Part shown: piece after piece, positions 28,248 through 40,067 of the stretch
How positions within the stretch are numbered: position 1 is the first letter of the stretch
Layout of the letters: every line of letters begins with the position of its first letter
Assembly (NCBI RefSeq): GCF_003710935.1
Contig: NZ_RHHS01000059.1
Location: forward strand, 1-63,762
Reading direction: 5' to 3'
From: Brevibacillus gelatini
Lineage (GTDB): Bacteria > Bacillota > Bacilli > Brevibacillales > Brevibacillaceae
Length of the DNA: 63,762 nt
Notes under the pieces: model-generated
What the model saw: the letters and a program-made list of their open reading frames with translations, nothing else
Databases searched by the model: none
What the model was told of the DNA's origin: nothing
Program-made: the position numbers and the translations under genes

Positions 28248-30326
28248 TTATTCGCCTTTAGATTTCTTAATGATCTCTTCAGCGATGAATTTAGGCACTT
28301 CTTCGTAGTGGTCGATCACCATGGAGTATACGCCACGGCCTTGGGTACGGGAACGCAGAACTGTGGAGTAACCGAACATCTCGGACAGTGGTACCATCGC
28401 ACGGATTACTTGTGCATTCGCACGAGCTTCCATACCTTCGATACGACCGCGGCGGGAGTTCAGGTCGCCCATTACGTCGCCCATGTACTCTTCCGGCATT
28501 GTAACTTCTACTTTCATGATTGGTTCGAGCAATACTGCATCACATTTTTTCGCAGCTTCTTTCAGAGCGAGAGAACCTGCTACTTTAAACGCCATCTCGG
28601 AGGAGTCGACATCATGGTAGCTACCGTCTACGATCGTAGCTTTGATGTCAACCAGTGGGAAGCCGGCGAGAACACCATTTTTCATCGCTTCTTCGATACC
28701 CGCTTGTACAGCAGGGATGTATTCGCGCGGTACCACACCACCGACGATTTTGTTTTCGAATTGGAAGCCTTGTCCTGGTTCGAGTGGTTCGAACTCCACC
28801 CAAACGTGACCGTATTGACCACGACCACCGGACTGACGAACGAATTTACCTTCCACTTTCGCAGCTTTACGGAATGTTTCACGGTAAGCTACTTGTGGAG
28901 CACCTACGTTCGACTCGACTTTAAATTCGCGTTTCAGACGGTCAACGATGATCTCCAGGTGAAGCTCACCCATACCGGAGATGATTGTTTGACCAGTCTC
29001 TTCGTCTGTGCGGGTTCTGAACGTTGGATCCTCTTCAGCCAGTTTGGACAGGCCGATACCCATCTTGTCTTGGTCTGCTTTGGATTTTGGTTCGATCGCA
29101 ACAGAGATAACTGGCTCTGGGAATTCCATAGACTCGAGGATTACTGGAGCCTTTTCATCACACAGAGTGTCACCAGTTGTTGTGTCTTTCAGACCTACAG
29201 CAGCAGCGATGTCACCGGAGTAAACCACTTGGATCTCTTCGCGGTGGTTAGCGTGCATTTGCAGGATACGACCTACACGTTCACGTTTACCTTTTGTGGA
29301 GTTCAGAACGTAAGAACCGGAGTTCAGTACGCCGGAGTAAACGCGGAAGAAGGTCAGACGGCCTACGTACGGGTCAGTCATGATCTTGAAAGCAAGAGCA
29401 GCGAACGGACCGTTGTCGTCTGCAGGACGTTCAACTTCTTCTTCAGAGTCTGGCAAAGTACCTTTGATTGCAGGGATGTCTACTGGAGATGGCAGATAGT
29501 TAACAACGTTGTCCAGCATAAGCTGAACACCTTTGTTACGGTAAGAAGATCCGCACATTACAGGAGTCAGTTTGCACTCAATGGTACCTTTGCGCAGAGC
29601 TGCACGGATTTCGTCATTGGTCAGCTCTTCGCCTTCCAGGTACTTCATCATCAGCTCTTCGTCTTGTTCTGCAGCAGCTTCAACCAGTGCGAGACGCAAC
29701 TCTTCGCACTTGTCTTTCAGCTCAGCAGGGATTTCGGTAGCATCGGAAGTTTTGCCCAGGTCATCGGTATAGATGATTGCCTTCATTTCGATCAGGTCAA
29801 CCATGCCTTTGAACTGGTCTTCTGCTCCGATTGGATATTGAACCGCTACTGGGTTTGCACCCAGACGTGTTCTGATTTGCTCCAGGCACATATCAAAGTT
29901 AGCGCCCAGGATATCCATTTTGTTGATGTAGCACATACGCGGTACGCCGTAGCGGTCAGCTTGGCGCCATACGGTTTCGGTTTGCGGCTCAACGCCACCT
30001 TTTGCGTCAAAAACGGTTACAGCACCGTCAAGAACGCGCAGGGAGCGCTCAACTTCCACAGTGAAGTCTACGTGGCCTGGCGTGTCGATAATGTTGATAC
30101 GATGGCCATTCCATTGAGCGGTAGTAGCAGCCGAAGTGATGGTGATACCGCGCTCTTGCTCTTGTTCCATCCAGTCCATGGTTGCTGCACCTTCGTGCGT
30201 CTCACCAATCTTGTGAACGCGACCGGTGTAGAACAGAATACGCTCAGTCGTTGTCGTTTTACCAGCATCGATGTGAGCCATGATACCGATATTACGCGTA
30301 TTCGGCAAAGAGAACTCGCGAGCCAT
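28248..30326 (-). CDS. fusA: elongation factor G
   Basis: A 692-residue translocase GTPase. G1 [16 protein letters not shown] near residue 17, G3 DTPGHVDFT near 81, G4 NKMD near 135; domains II-V follow, with domain [18 protein letters not shown] near 500. It is full length. ATG at 30326 follows GGAAGGAGCATACCTGA. Third from last in rplGB-rpsL-rpsG-fusA-tuf. Confidence 0.99.
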   Translation of the reverse strand: MAREFSLPNTRNIGIMAHIDAGKTTTTERILFYTGRVHKIGETHEGAATMDWMEQEQERGITITSAATTAQWNGHRINIIDTPGHVDFTVEVERSLRVLDGAVTVFDAKGGVEPQTETVWRQADRYGVPRMCYINKMDILGANFDMCLEQIRTRLGANPVAVQYPIGAEDQFKGMVDLIEMKAIIYTDDLGKTSDATEIPAELKDKCEELRLALVEAAAEQDEELMMKYLEGEELTNDEIRAALRKGTIECKLTPVMCGSSYRNKGVQLMLDNVVNYLPSPVDIPAIKGTLPDSEEEVERPADDNGPFAALAFKIMTDPYVGRLTFFRVYSGVLNSGSYVLNSTKGKRERVGRILQMHANHREEIQVVYSGDIAAAVGLKDTTTGDTLCDEKAPVILESMEFPEPVISVAIEPKSKADQDKMGIGLSKLAEEDPTFRTRTDEETGQTIISGMGELHLEIIVDRLKREFKVESNVGAPQVAYRETFRKAAKVEGKFVRQSGGRGQYGHVWVEFEPLEPGQGFQFENKIVGGVVPREYIPAVQAGIEEAMKNGVLAGFPLVDIKATIVDGSYHDVDSSEMAFKVAGSLALKEAAKKCDAVLLEPIMKVEVTMPEEYMGDVMGDLNSRRGRIEGMEARANAQVIRAMVPLSEMFGYSTVLRSRTQGRGVYSMVIDHYEEVPKFIAEEIIKKSKGE

Positions 30327-30397
30327 TCAGGTATGCTCCTTCCATACTCGAGTTTTTGAATAATCGGGTATCCAAAACGGACACCCGATTCAATTTC

Positions 30398-30868
30398 CTA
30401 CCAGCGATAGTGAGCAAACGCTTTGTTCGCTTCAGCCATCTTGTGCGTGTCTTCACGCTTTTTAACTGCTGCACCGGTGTTGTTAGCAGCGTCCATGATC
30501 TCGTTAGCCAGACGTTGTTCCATGGTTTTCTCTCCGCGGCTACGGGAGTAGTTAACCAGCCAACGCAAACCAAGAGTAGTACGGCGCTCCGGTTTTACTT
30601 CGATTGGTACTTGGTAGTTAGCACCACCTACACGGCGAGCTTTAACTTCCAGTACAGGCATTACGTTTTTCAGTGCTTCTTCAAACACTTCCATCGGGTT
30701 GCGACCGGTGCGCTCCTGAATGATGGTGAATGCGTTGTAGAGAATATTTTGCGCTACACCGCGTTTGCCATCCAACATCAGGCGGTTAATCAAACGAGTA
30801 ACCAGCTTGCTGTTGTAAATAGGATCAGGCAACACGTCACGACGGGTTACAGGACCTTTACGAGGCAT
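30398..30868 (-). CDS. rpsG: ribosomal protein uS7
   Basis: A 156-residue primary 16S rRNA-binding protein of the 30S head: [20 protein letters not shown] at the start, [18 protein letters not shown], ending [13 protein letters not shown] at 30868 follows GAAGGAGGGAATACG. Confidence 0.99.
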   Translation of the reverse strand: MPRKGPVTRRDVLPDPIYNSKLVTRLINRLMLDGKRGVAQNILYNAFTIIQERTGRNPMEVFEEALKNVMPVLEVKARRVGGANYQVPIEVKPERRTTLGLRWLVNYSRSRGEKTMEQRLANEIMDAANNTGAAVKKREDTHKMAEANKAFAHYRW

Positions 30869-30922
30869 CGTATTCCCTCCTTCTTTTCGTTATAAATTCA
30901 CGCCGCTTCACAGGCGTTTTTC

Positions 30923-31357
30923 TTACTTCTTAGCTGCTGCTTGACCTGGTTTTGGACGTTTTGTACCGTATTTGGAACGACCTTGTTTACGGTTGTTAAC
31001 GCCTGCAGTGTCAAGTGCACCACGAACGATATGGTAGCGTACCCCTGGCAAGTCTTTTACACGACCGCCGCGCACCAGCACGACGCTATGCTCTTGCAGG
31101 TTGTGGCCGATACCACCGATGTAAGCTGTTACCTCGATTCCGTTAGTCAAACGCACACGAGCGTATTTACGCAACGCAGAGTTTGGTTTTTTCGGAGTCA
31201 TGGTACCTACACGAGTGCAAACACCACGTTTTTGAGGAGAGCTTTGGTTGGTTTGGCTTTTCTTGAAGCTGTTGTACCCTTTTTGCAGAGCTGGGGACTT
31301 CGACTTCACAACCTTGTCCGCACGACCTTTACGCACCAATTGGTTAATTGTAGGCAT
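30923..31357 (-). CDS. rpsL: ribosomal protein uS12
   Basis: A 144-residue decoding-centre protein. [17 protein letters not shown] at the start. The streptomycin-related loops [11 protein letters not shown] and [13 protein letters not shown] carry the wild-type lysines. Start ATG at 31357 after GGGAGGTAACATC; a longer frame to 31384 overlaps that site. The upstream gap to rplGB (31358-31477) has a short TTGCGC-AT-TGCGCAA-like repeat near 31450. Confidence 0.98.
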   Translation of the reverse strand: MPTINQLVRKGRADKVVKSKSPALQKGYNSFKKSQTNQSSPQKRGVCTRVGTMTPKKPNSALRKYARVRLTNGIEVTAYIGGIGHNLQEHSVVLVRGGRVKDLPGVRYHIVRGALDTAGVNNRKQGRSKYGTKRPKPGQAAAKK

Positions 31358-31477
31358 GATGTTACCTCCCTTCTTAATACCCAATCTTCAAGACCACAGA
31401 TCCAGGTGAGTCATTTTTAGGCCAAATAGAAAGTTCTTGTCCACCTTTTGCGCAATGCGCAACAGACAAAAACATCG

Positions 31478-31729
31478 TTAACCACTTTTCTTGATCGCAG
31501 CGGTAGCCGCTCCCACTTCAATTCCGCACGCTTTGCCTAATCTGCGCATGGAATCTACATGGATGACTGGAACACCCTTCTCTTTGCAAAGGAGCTCGAC
31601 TTTTTGGGTCAAACGTTTGTCGGCATCTTCCGCGATGTAAACTGCTTCAACCTGGAGGTTTTCCACGGCTTTCATCGTTTGCTTGATGCCAATCGTCAAC
31701 TCCTTGGCCCGCTCTACTTTTTCATAAGA
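31478..31729 (-). CDS. rplGB: L7Ae-family k-turn-binding protein (YbxF type)
   Basis: An 83-residue L7Ae/L30e-fold protein. GIKQTMKAVENLQVEAVYIAEDA and MRRLGKACGIEVGAATAAI are diagnostic, the latter being the k-turn RNA-binding loop. B. subtilis YbxF binds k-turns in vitro; its cellular target is not settled. Start ATG at 31729 with GGAGG about 11 bases upstream; ATG at 31741 is too close. First gene of the str operon, right after its promoter. Confidence 0.95.
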   Translation of the reverse strand, partial: SYEKVERAKELTIGIKQTMKAVENLQVEAVYIAEDADKRLTQKVELLCKEKGVPVIHVDSMRRLGKACGIEVGAATAAIKKSG

Positions 31730-31776
31730 CATGATTCTCATATCCTCCAAAGTACAGATGTCAGGCACACTTGAAT

Positions 31777-31805
31777 ATAATATCAGGTGGGCTAGTTGTT
31801 GTCAA
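31777..31805 (-). promoter_or_regulatory. promoter of the str operon
   Basis: Minus strand: a consensus TTGACA (31800-31805), 17 bases and TATTAT (31777-31782), 48 bases before the rplGB start. Among the best matches in the window. Confidence 0.85.
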
Positions 31806-31828
31806 CGCCCAGCTCATATTTTTTATTC

Positions 31829-31868
31829 AGGAAGGCGCCCCCCCAAATTTTGACGGGCGCCACTCCTG
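31829..31868 (-). repeat. strong hairpin between rpoC and rplGB
   Basis: On the minus strand CAGGAGTGGCGCCC and GGGCGCCTTCCTG form a long GC-rich stem with a T/A-rich loop, just after the rpoC stop. It is followed by AATAAAAAAT rather than a T tract, so it is not a standard intrinsic terminator. It may slow or partly end rpoBC transcription, or stabilise the mRNA. Confidence 0.65.
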
Positions 31869-31871
31869 CTA

Positions 31872-34800
31872 TTACTCGACAGAAACGGCTTCCTGCGCTG
31901 CTTTCAGCGCTTCCTGTTCTGCTTCGTAATCAACCTGACTAGCTACTTTTACATTGCGATAACGGGACATGCCGGTACCAGCCGGAACGAGTTTCCCGAT
32001 AATCACGTTTTCTTTCAGGCCGAGCAGGCGATCCACTTTTCCTTTGATCGCTGCGTCGGTGAGAACGCGAGTCGTCTCCTGGAAGGAAGCTGCCGACAGG
32101 AAGGAGTCGGTTTCCAGGGATGCTTTTGTAATCCCCAAAAGAACCGGACGACCCACTGCTGGATTCTTGCCTTCGATGAGAACTTTTGCGTTTGCTTGCT
32201 CAAACTCTGGAACTTCCACATAGGAGCCTGGCAAGAGGTCTGTGTCTCCGCTGTCGATGACACGCAGCTTGCGGAGCATCTGACGGATCATAACCTCAAC
32301 GTGCTTGTCGTTAATTTCTACACCCTGCATACGGTATACTTTTTGTACCTCTTGCAAAATGTAGTTGGAAACGCCGCGCATGCCGCGAACTTTGAGCATT
32401 TCTTTCGGGTCTACGGAACCTTCCGTGAGCTCGTCACCGGCACTCAGCTTGGTACCGACAGATACCTTGATACGCGCACCGTATGGAGCAGAGTACACTT
32501 TGCTTTCCGCTTCGCCGCGAACTTCGATTTCACGACGGTCTTTGCCTTCGCGAATGTCGACAACTTCCCCGTCGATCTCGGAAATAACGGCCTGACCTTT
32601 TGGATTGCGCGCTTCAAACAGCTCTTGAATACGCGGCAAACCTTGGGTAATATCGTCTCCCGCAACCCCACCGGTATGGAAGGTACGCATGGTCAGCTGG
32701 GTACCAGGCTCACCAATGGACTGAGCGGCGATAATGCCAACCGCTTCTCCCACTTCCACCTCGGCTCCGGTTGCCAGGTTGCGTCCGTAGCACAGTTTGC
32801 AGACACCATGGCTGGTGCGGCAAGCGAGTACGTTGCGGATGTAGACACTTGTGATGCCCACTTTTTCGATATACTCGGCGATCTCTTCGGTAATTTCTTC
32901 GTTGCGGCCGACGATGACTTCGTTTGTTTCCGGATGGCGCAATGTCTCGAAGCATGTACGTCCAACCAGACGGTCAGACAGCTTCTCGATTTCTTCCCGG
33001 CCATCCTTGATCGCTGTAACACGGATCCCTTTATCCGTACCGCAATCTTTTTCGCGGACGATTACGTCTTGGGCAACGTCTACGAGACGACGGGTCAAGT
33101 AACCCGAGTCCGCAGTACGCAGCGCCGTATCGGCGAGACCTTTCCGCGCACCGTGCGTGGAGATAAAGTACTCCAATACGGTCAGACCTTCACGGAAGTT
33201 GGATTTGATCGGCAACTCGATGATTCGGCCGGACGGGTTCGCCATCAGACCGCGCATACCAGCGAGCTGTGTGATCTGGGACACGTTACCGCGGGCACCG
33301 GAATTCGCCATCATGAAGATCGCATTGAATTTGTCCATGGACTTCATGAGTACGTCGGTTACTTCGTCCTTGGCTTTGGACCAGATCGAGATGACGCGGT
33401 CGTAACGCTCGTCTTCGGTAATCAGACCGCGACGGAACTGCGTCATGACGGTTGCCACTTTTTTATCCGCTTCTTCCAGAATGTCTTTCTTCTTCTCTGG
33501 TACGGCAATGTCCGCTACCGCGATGGTAATACCGGCTTTTGTCGAGTACGTGAAGCCCAGTTCCTTGATCTTGTCGAGGATCATGGACGTTTTCATCGTA
33601 CCGAAGCGGCGGAAGCATTCGGAAATGATTGTTCCCAGGAAGCCTTTTTTCACCGCGCCCGGATCAGGCAGCTTCTTGATGAACTCCGGAATATTTACGC
33701 CTTTATCGAAAATAAAGTATTCGTCAGGAACCATGTTTTGCAGGTTCGCTTTTGTTGGCACGTTAATGTATGGCAGCTCTGGCGGGAAGATTTCGTTGAA
33801 GATCACTTTCCCGACAGTCGTTACGATGAGCGCGTTCTGCTGGCGCTCGGTAAAGCTGGTTTTGTTCAGGCGTTTCGCAGGCAAGGCGATGCGCGTATGC
33901 AGGCTGATAAAGCCTTGCTGGTAAGCGGCAATCGCATCGTGAGGATCGCGGTAGACCGTACCCTCGCCTTTGTCGCCTTCGCGTTCGAGCGTCAGGTAGT
34001 AAGAACCAAGCACCATGTCCTGGGATGGCGTTACTACCGGTTTGCCGTCTTTCGGGTTCAGGATGTTTTGCGCAGCCAGCATGAGGATACGGGCTTCCGC
34101 CTGTGCCTCTGCGGACAACGGAACGTGAACCGCCATCTGGTCACCGTCGAAGTCCGCGTTGTACGCTGTACAAACGAGCGGGTGCAGACGGATCGCACGG
34201 CCTTCGACCAGTACCGGTTCGAAAGCCTGGATACCCAGACGGTGCAAGGTGGGGGCACGGTTCAGAAGCACTGGATGCTCGCGAATCACGTCTTCGAGAA
34301 CGTCCCATACTTCAGGCTGAACGCGCTCTACCTTGCGCTTGGCGCTCTTGATGTTGTGAGCGAGTCCTTTGGACACCAGCTCTTTCATCACGAACGGTTT
34401 GAAGAGTTCCAGCGCCATTTCTTTTGGCAGACCGCACTGGTACATCTTCAGGTTAGGTCCTACAACGATAACGGAACGTCCGGAGTAGTCAACACGCTTA
34501 CCGAGCAGGTTTTGGCGGAAACGTCCTTGCTTACCTTTCAGCATGTGGCTGAGAGATTTCAGCGGACGATTACCTGGGCCAGTCACCGGACGACCGCGAC
34601 GGCCGTTGTCAATGAGCGCGTCTACTGCTTCCTGCAGCATCCGTTTTTCGTTTTGTACGATAATGTCAGGAGCACCCAGTTCGAGCAGGCGCTTCAGACG
34701 GTTATTCCGGTTGATTACGCGACGGTACAGATCGTTCAGGTCGGAAGTGGCAAAACGTCCACCATCCAACTGAACCATCGGACGAAGCTCTGGCGGAATT

Positions 34801-35498
34801 ACCGGCAAAACGTCCAGAACCATCCACTCCGGATGGTTGCCGGAGTTGCGGAACGCCTCCAGCACTTCCAGGCGCTTGATCGCACGGTTGCGACGTTGGC
34901 CTTGCGCTGTTTTCAGGTCTTCCTTCAGCATTTCCACGTCTTTGTCCAGGTCAATTTCCGCGAGCAGGCGCTTGATCGCCTCGGCACCCATCATCGCCTG
35001 GAAAGAGTGGCCGTATTTCTCCCGATAGTTGCGGTACTCTTTTTCCGAGAGCAACTGCTTTTTATCGAGTGGAGTGTCACCTGGATCAGTTACTACATAA
35101 GAAGCGAAGTAGATAACTTCCTCCAGGGAACGCGGGGACATGTCAAGCACCAGACCCATGCGGCTTGGAATCCCTTTGAAATACCAGATGTGAGAAACCG
35201 GGGCAGCCAGCTCAATATGCCCCATGCGCTCACGCCGTACTTTGGCGCGGGTCACTTCCACGCCGCAACGGTCGCACACGACACCTTTATAACGTACACG
35301 CTTGTACTTACCGCAATGGCACTCCCAGTCCTTGGTCGGTCCAAAGATGCGTTCGCAGAACAAGCCGTCTTTTTCCGGTTTCAGTGTGCGGTAGTTGATC
35401 GTCTCTGGCTTTTTCACTTCCCCGAAAGACCACAAACGGATCTTGTCGGGGGAAGCCAAGCCGATCTTCATATATTCGAAGTTGTTCACGTCTATCAC
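31872..35498 (-). CDS. rpoC: RNA polymerase beta' subunit
   Basis: A 1208-residue catalytic subunit. N-terminal zinc ribbon CHCGKYKR with CDRCG (residues about 60-78); catalytic Mg triad [12 protein letters not shown] near 449; a second zinc site with [13 protein letters not shown] near 890. The bridge helix and trigger loop regions are intact. Length is close to B. subtilis (1199). It lies 29 bases after rpoB, with ATG at 35498 behind AGGGAGGTAACG. Confidence 0.99.
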   Translation of the reverse strand: MIDVNNFEYMKIGLASPDKIRLWSFGEVKKPETINYRTLKPEKDGLFCERIFGPTKDWECHCGKYKRVRYKGVVCDRCGVEVTRAKVRRERMGHIELAAPVSHIWYFKGIPSRMGLVLDMSPRSLEEVIYFASYVVTDPGDTPLDKKQLLSEKEYRNYREKYGHSFQAMMGAEAIKRLLAEIDLDKDVEMLKEDLKTAQGQRRNRAIKRLEVLEAFRNSGNHPEWMVLDVLPVIPPELRPMVQLDGGRFATSDLNDLYRRVINRNNRLKRLLELGAPDIIVQNEKRMLQEAVDALIDNGRRGRPVTGPGNRPLKSLSHMLKGKQGRFRQNLLGKRVDYSGRSVIVVGPNLKMYQCGLPKEMALELFKPFVMKELVSKGLAHNIKSAKRKVERVQPEVWDVLEDVIREHPVLLNRAPTLHRLGIQAFEPVLVEGRAIRLHPLVCTAYNADFDGDQMAVHVPLSAEAQAEARILMLAAQNILNPKDGKPVVTPSQDMVLGSYYLTLEREGDKGEGTVYRDPHDAIAAYQQGFISLHTRIALPAKRLNKTSFTERQQNALIVTTVGKVIFNEIFPPELPYINVPTKANLQNMVPDEYFIFDKGVNIPEFIKKLPDPGAVKKGFLGTIISECFRRFGTMKTSMILDKIKELGFTYSTKAGITIAVADIAVPEKKKDILEEADKKVATVMTQFRRGLITEDERYDRVISIWSKAKDEVTDVLMKSMDKFNAIFMMANSGARGNVSQITQLAGMRGLMANPSGRIIELPIKSNFREGLTVLEYFISTHGARKGLADTALRTADSGYLTRRLVDVAQDVIVREKDCGTDKGIRVTAIKDGREEIEKLSDRLVGRTCFETLRHPETNEVIVGRNEEITEEIAEYIEKVGITSVYIRNVLACRTSHGVCKLCYGRNLATGAEVEVGEAVGIIAAQSIGEPGTQLTMRTFHTGGVAGDDITQGLPRIQELFEARNPKGQAVISEIDGEVVDIREGKDRREIEVRGEAESKVYSAPYGARIKVSVGTKLSAGDELTEGSVDPKEMLKVRGMRGVSNYILQEVQKVYRMQGVEINDKHVEVMIRQMLRKLRVIDSGDTDLLPGSYVEVPEFEQANAKVLIEGKNPAVGRPVLLGITKASLETDSFLSAASFQETTRVLTDAAIKGKVDRLLGLKENVIIGKLVPAGTGMSRYRNVKVASQVDYEAEQEALKAAQEAVSVE

Positions 35499-35527
35499 AG
35501 GGCGTTACCTCCCTTTGTACCGGAATC

Positions 35528-38500
35528 TTACTCGTCGTTCAAGCTTCCACCTTCGAGAACGAGGTTCAGTTTTTCACCGTTACCTTCATCCTCGTCTTCC
35601 ATTTCTCGCATTTCAATCTCCTGCTCGTCACCGGACAGGATCTTCACGTCCATACCCAAGCTTTGCAGTTCCTTGATAAGAACCTTGAACGATTCAGGAA
35701 CACCTGGCTCTGGTACGTTTTCACCTTTGACAATCGCTTCGTACGTCTTCACACGGCCCACGACGTCATCCGACTTGACGGTGAGGATTTCCTGCAAGGT
35801 GTAGGCTGCACCGTAAGCTTCCAATGCCCAAACCTCCATCTCCCCGAAACGCTGTCCGCCGAACTGGGCTTTACCACCCAATGGCTGCTGGGTAACGAGA
35901 GAGTATGGACCAGTAGAACGAGCGTGGATTTTGTCATCCACCAAGTGAGCCAGTTTCAGCATGTATACGCATCCGACCGTTACACGACGATCGAACGGTT
36001 CACCTGTACGTCCATCGTACAAAATGGTTTTACCATCGCGGTCGAGGCCAGCCTCTTCCAACGTCTCGAATACTTCCGCCTGACGGGCACCGTCGAATAC
36101 AGGTGTCGCCACGTGGATACCGAGAAGCTTCGCCGCCATACCCAGGTGCGTCTCCAGTACCTGACCGATGTTCATACGCGAAGGTACGCCCAGCGGGTTC
36201 AGGACGATTTCAACCGGAGAGCCGTCTGGAAGGAATGGCATATCCTCTTCTGGCATGATCCGCGCGATAACCCCTTTGTTACCATGTCGTCCGGCCATTT
36301 TGTCACCCACGGAAATTTTCCGTTTTTGGGCGATGTAGACACGTACCAGCTGGTTTACGCCTGGAGGCAGCTCATCGCCGTTCTCACGCGTAAATACTTT
36401 TACGTCTACGACAATACCGGAACCACCGTGCGGCACGCGCAGGGATGTGTCGCGAACTTCACGAGCTTTTTCCCCGAAGATCGCGTGCAGGAGGCGTTCT
36501 TCGGCAGTCAGCTCAGTAACCCCTTTAGGTGTTACTTTACCAACGAGGATATCGCCGTCCTGGATCTCTGCACCGACGCGGATAATACCGCGCTCATCGA
36601 GGTTTTTCAGAGCATCTTCCCCGACGTTTGGAATGTCGCGGGTGATTTCCTCTGGACCCAGTTTGGTGTCGCGAGCTTCGGACTCGTATTCTTCAATATG
36701 GATCGACGTGTAAACGTCATCCTTCACAAGCTTCTCGCTAAGGAGAATCGCATCCTCGTAGTTGTAACCTTCCCACGTCATAAACGCGACGATTACGTTA
36801 CGTCCCAGTGCCAATTCACCTTTTTCGGTGGATGGACCGTCACCAATGATGTCGCCTTTTTCAATCCAGTCTCCGCGTCTTACAATCGGGCGCTGGTTGA
36901 TGCAAGTACCCTGGTTGGAACGGATGAACTTGTGCAATTTGTATTTGTCGATGTCTCCGGCTACTTTCTTGCCGTCGATTTCTGTGTAGCGGCGAACCCA
37001 GATTTCGCGAGCGGTTACGCGCTCTACCTGGCCCGGATGCTTCGCAACGATCGCGACACCGGAGTCTTGCGCTGCTTTGTGTTCCATACCAGTACCGACG
37101 AACGGCGCTTGAGGAATCAAAAGCGGAACGGCCTGCCGCTGCATGTTGGAACCCATCAGTGCGCGGTTCGCGTCGTCGTTCTCCAGGAATGGAATGAGCG
37201 CGGTCGCCACAGATACAACCTGCTTCGGCGATACGTCCATGAAGTCTACCTTGTCGCGCGGCACGCTCAAAATCTCGCCTTTACGACGGCAGATAACCAT
37301 GTCGTTGACAAAGCGGCCTTCCTCATCGAGTGGCTGGTTTGCCTGCGCCACGTTGTACACATCTTCTTCATCCGCAGTCAGATAGACGATGTCATCCAGA
37401 ACAAAGCCTGTTTCCGGATCTACCTTGCGGCGCGGTGTCTCGATGAAGCCGTAGTCGTTGATGCGCGCAAAGGACGACAGCGAGTTAATCAAACCGATGT
37501 TCGGACCCTCCGGCGTCTCAATCGGACACATACGGCCATAGTGAGAGTGGTGAACGTCGCGCACTTCAAAGCCTGCGCGCTCCCGCGTCAAACCACCAGG
37601 TCCGAGCGCGGACAGACGGCGTTTGTGCGTCAGTTCAGCCAACGGGTTTGTTTGGTCCATGAACTGGGACAGCTGCGAGCTTCCGAAGAACTCCTTCAGC
37701 GATGCGATCACTGGACGGATGTTAATCAGAGCCTGCGGCGTAATCTGGTTCTGATCCTGGATGGACATGCGCTCGCGCACCACGCGCTCCATACGGGACA
37801 AACCGATACGGAACTGGTTTTGCAAAAGCTCACCCACGGAACGCAGACGACGGTTGCCCAAGTGGTCGATATCGTCTGTGGAACCAACGCCGTGCAGCAG
37901 GTTAATGAAGTAGTTGATCGCCGCTACGATGTCCGCCGGCGTAATATGCTTGACAGATTTATCTACATTTCCGTTTCCAATCACTTTGATGATCTTGCCA
38001 TCTTCAAGCGGAGAGAAAATGTTGATGGATTGCAGATGAATCGTGTCTTCTTCCAAAACGCCGCCATGTGTGCGAACGTCAAGGTAGCCGACATTGCTTT
38101 CAAGTGCTGGCAAAATGCGATCCAGCAGACGGCGGTCAATCATTTGACCGGCTTCAGCTAAAATTTCACCTGTTGTCGTATCGACCAATGTCTCAGCAAG
38201 ACGCTGGTTGTACAGACGGTTTTTCAGGTGAAGCTTTTTGTTCATTTTGTAACGACCTACAGATGCCAGGTCATAGCGCTTTGGATCGAAGAAGCGAGAG
38301 ATCAGGAGGCTCTTCGCGTTTTCGACTGTTGGCGGCTCGCCCGGACGAAGACGCTCGTAAATTTCGATGAGCGCTTTTTCCGTAGAATCGGTGTTGTCTT
38401 TTTCCAGCGTATTCTTGATATACTCATCTTCACCCAGCAAATTGAGGATCTCAATGTCGGAACCAAAACCGAGTGCACGCAAAAGAACCGTTACCGGGAT

Positions 38501-39067
38501 TTTTCGCGTACGGTCGATGCGGACATAAATGACGTCTTTCGCGTCGGTCTCCAGCTCAAGCCAGGCACCCCGGTTCGGAATTACCGTAGCTGTAAACGTC
38601 TGCTTGCCGTTTTTGTCCACTTTGGTGTTGTAATATACACTGGGGGAACGAACAAGCTGGCTGACGATTACGCGCTCAGCACCATTAATAATGAAGGTTC
38701 CCGTTTCGGTCATGAGCGGGAAATCCCCCATGAAGACTTCTTGTTCCTTCACTTCTCCCGTCTCTTTGTTCAACAAACGTACCTTCACACGCAGAGGCGC
38801 CGCATAGGTGACGTCACGTTCTTTCGACTCGTCAACATCGTACTTGGGTTCTCCCAAGCTGTAGTCGATAAACTCCAGCACGAGATTGCCAGTGAAGTCC
38901 TGGATTGGCGAAATGTCCTGGAACATCTCACGGAGCCCTTCATCAAGGAACCATTGGTAGGACTTTTGCTGAATCTCGATGAGATTTGGAAGGCCCAGCA
39001 CTTCGTTAATACGTGAATACGTACGACGCTGGCGGTGTCGGCCACTTTGAATCACTTTACCTGCCAA
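35528..39067 (-). CDS. rpoB: RNA polymerase beta subunit
   Basis: A 1179-residue catalytic subunit. The rifampicin region [20 protein letters not shown] and [18 protein letters not shown] looks wild type; GRHGNKGV and the C-terminal [19 protein letters not shown] are intact. The start is TTG at 39067, as in B. subtilis: GAGGGG lies about 7 bases upstream, whereas GTG at 39076 directly abuts that site. Two promoters and a terminator-like hairpin precede it. Cotranscribed with rpoC. Confidence 0.98.
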   Translation of the reverse strand: MAGKVIQSGRHRQRRTYSRINEVLGLPNLIEIQQKSYQWFLDEGLREMFQDISPIQDFTGNLVLEFIDYSLGEPKYDVDESKERDVTYAAPLRVKVRLLNKETGEVKEQEVFMGDFPLMTETGTFIINGAERVIVSQLVRSPSVYYNTKVDKNGKQTFTATVIPNRGAWLELETDAKDVIYVRIDRTRKIPVTVLLRALGFGSDIEILNLLGEDEYIKNTLEKDNTDSTEKALIEIYERLRPGEPPTVENAKSLLISRFFDPKRYDLASVGRYKMNKKLHLKNRLYNQRLAETLVDTTTGEILAEAGQMIDRRLLDRILPALESNVGYLDVRTHGGVLEEDTIHLQSINIFSPLEDGKIIKVIGNGNVDKSVKHITPADIVAAINYFINLLHGVGSTDDIDHLGNRRLRSVGELLQNQFRIGLSRMERVVRERMSIQDQNQITPQALINIRPVIASLKEFFGSSQLSQFMDQTNPLAELTHKRRLSALGPGGLTRERAGFEVRDVHHSHYGRMCPIETPEGPNIGLINSLSSFARINDYGFIETPRRKVDPETGFVLDDIVYLTADEEDVYNVAQANQPLDEEGRFVNDMVICRRKGEILSVPRDKVDFMDVSPKQVVSVATALIPFLENDDANRALMGSNMQRQAVPLLIPQAPFVGTGMEHKAAQDSGVAIVAKHPGQVERVTAREIWVRRYTEIDGKKVAGDIDKYKLHKFIRSNQGTCINQRPIVRRGDWIEKGDIIGDGPSTEKGELALGRNVIVAFMTWEGYNYEDAILLSEKLVKDDVYTSIHIEEYESEARDTKLGPEEITRDIPNVGEDALKNLDERGIIRVGAEIQDGDILVGKVTPKGVTELTAEERLLHAIFGEKAREVRDTSLRVPHGGSGIVVDVKVFTRENGDELPPGVNQLVRVYIAQKRKISVGDKMAGRHGNKGVIARIMPEEDMPFLPDGSPVEIVLNPLGVPSRMNIGQVLETHLGMAAKLLGIHVATPVFDGARQAEVFETLEEAGLDRDGKTILYDGRTGEPFDRRVTVGCVYMLKLAHLVDDKIHARSTGPYSLVTQQPLGGKAQFGGQRFGEMEVWALEAYGAAYTLQEILTVKSDDVVGRVKTYEAIVKGENVPEPGVPESFKVLIKELQSLGMDVKILSGDEQEIEMREMEDEDEGNGEKLNLVLEGGSLNDE

Positions 39068-39156
39068 CTTATTCACCCCTCAGGTTGTGTTTTCACACAT
39101 AGAAACTTGGCATTCGGCAATCTTGCAATTGCGAGCGAACACCTTAAAATAAAAAT

Positions 39157-39187
39157 GGGTTAAAGCAGCATTAACCATTTTTAACCC
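39157..39187 (-). terminator. terminator-like hairpin in the rpoB leader
   Basis: Minus strand: GGGTTAAA and TTTAACCC form a perfect 8-base stem, followed at once by ATTTTTATTTT. It lies about 90 bases ahead of the rpoB start and downstream of both promoter candidates, so it could attenuate rpoBC or end readthrough from upstream. Confidence 0.65.
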
Positions 39188-39239
39188 AGAGAAACTCTAT
39201 TTTAAAAGAATTCCCATGTTTTTACACAAACATTCCTAT

Positions 39240-39268
39240 CTTGTAAAAAAACTAGAAACGCTTGACAA
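39240..39268 (-). promoter_or_regulatory. candidate second promoter of rpoBC
   Basis: Minus strand: TTGTCA (39263-39268), 17 bases, TACAAG (39240-39245). Weaker -10 than the upstream promoter. Confidence 0.4.
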
Positions 39269-39317
39269 ACAGGGAATTACTGAAAAATAGACATTTATCC
39301 CATATTGACATTTTATA

Positions 39318-39346
39318 ATGCTACCACAATCAAATATTCACGTCAA
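39318..39346 (-). promoter_or_regulatory. promoter of rpoBC
   Basis: Minus strand: TTGACG (39341-39346), 17 bases, TAGCAT (39318-39323), in an A/T-rich stretch just after the ybxB stop. The untranslated leader would be about 245 bases long. Confidence 0.7.
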
Positions 39347-39374
39347 GAAAAGTTTTCTAATGATTGTCGCTTGA

Positions 39375-39971
39375 CTATTTGATTGCCCGAAAAATGCAGT
39401 ATCCTTTTTCCCGATCCACTTCTATTACTTCACGGTAAGTCTCTTGCAGCTTCTTCAAAGCAGATGGAGCGCCTTGCTTTTTCTGAATAACGACCCACAA
39501 CTCTCCACCTTCAACAAGCAGCCCGTGTCCTTCTGTAAAAATGCGATGAACAATTTCCTTACCCGCCCGAATTGGCGGATTGGTCAAAATGACATCGTAC
39601 TTCTCGCCTTGTACGGCACTGTACACATCACTGACCCGCACTTCCACATTTTTGATCCCGTTTCTTTCAGCATTCCGACGAGCCAGGTCAACCGCACGCT
39701 CATTCACGTCGATCATCGTCACCCGCCCCTGATCCGCAAGCATCGCAGCCGTCAAGCCGATCGGCCCGTAGCCGCAGCCGACATCGAGCACACGGGCGTG
39801 GCGATCCATCTCCATGTTTTCGATGAGCAATACACTTCCAAAGTCAATCCGGTCCCGGGAAAAAACGCCTGCATCCGTAATGAAGCGCAGCTCCTTCCCG
39901 CGCAGCACAAACGAAAACTGCTGCTCGTCATGCGCCGCCCCCGGCCGATTGGTGTAATAGTGATCTGCCAC
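39375..39971 (-). CDS. ybxB: class I SAM methyltransferase, YbxB/RsmC-like
   Basis: A 198-residue methyltransferase. SAM motif I is VLDVGCGYGPIGLTAAML near residue 62, and the catalytic NPPIR motif of the RsmC/RlmG group is near 128, consistent with base methylation of RNA. GGELWVVIQKKQGAPSALKKL near the end matches B. subtilis YbxB. The start is GTG at 39971, with AAGGAAGGG about 10 bases upstream, giving VADHYYTNRPG like the B. subtilis protein; the longer frame to 40043 runs through the rplL terminator. The rRNA target is not established. Confidence 0.9.
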   Translation of the reverse strand: MADHYYTNRPGAAHDEQQFSFVLRGKELRFITDAGVFSRDRIDFGSVLLIENMEMDRHARVLDVGCGYGPIGLTAAMLADQGRVTMIDVNERAVDLARRNAERNGIKNVEVRVSDVYSAVQGEKYDVILTNPPIRAGKEIVHRIFTEGHGLLVEGGELWVVIQKKQGAPSALKKLQETYREVIEVDREKGYCIFRAIK

Positions 39972-40021
39972 GTGTGATTCACCCTTCCTTCGATTGGAAA
40001 ACACTCGCCGTCCCCCTACAG

Positions 40022-40048
40022 AAAAACCCCCTGCCGCAGGCAAGGGGA
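40022..40048 (-). terminator. terminator after rplL
   Basis: Minus-strand hairpin CCCCTTGCC/GGCAGGGG with a TGC loop and TTTTT tail, 20 bases past rplL. Readthrough would be needed for ybxB to share the rplJL transcript. Confidence 0.85.
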
Positions 40049-40067
40049 ATTTCTAAAGAAAGCTAAC

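Noticed and set aside
28308..30359. Plus-strand open frame of 683 codons opposite fusA.
   Set aside because: Same antisense effect over a strongly codon-biased gene; rich in Cys, Phe and Val runs with no recognisable domain.
30292..30573. 93-codon minus-strand frame overlapping rpsG and the start of fusA.
   Set aside because: Out-of-frame shadow of rpsG that continues across the spacer; no ribosome site.
32196..35804. Very long plus-strand open frame of 1202 codons opposite rpoC.
   Set aside because: It is the antisense shadow of rpoC, with no ribosome site or family resemblance. Long antisense frames are common over highly expressed, codon-biased genes.
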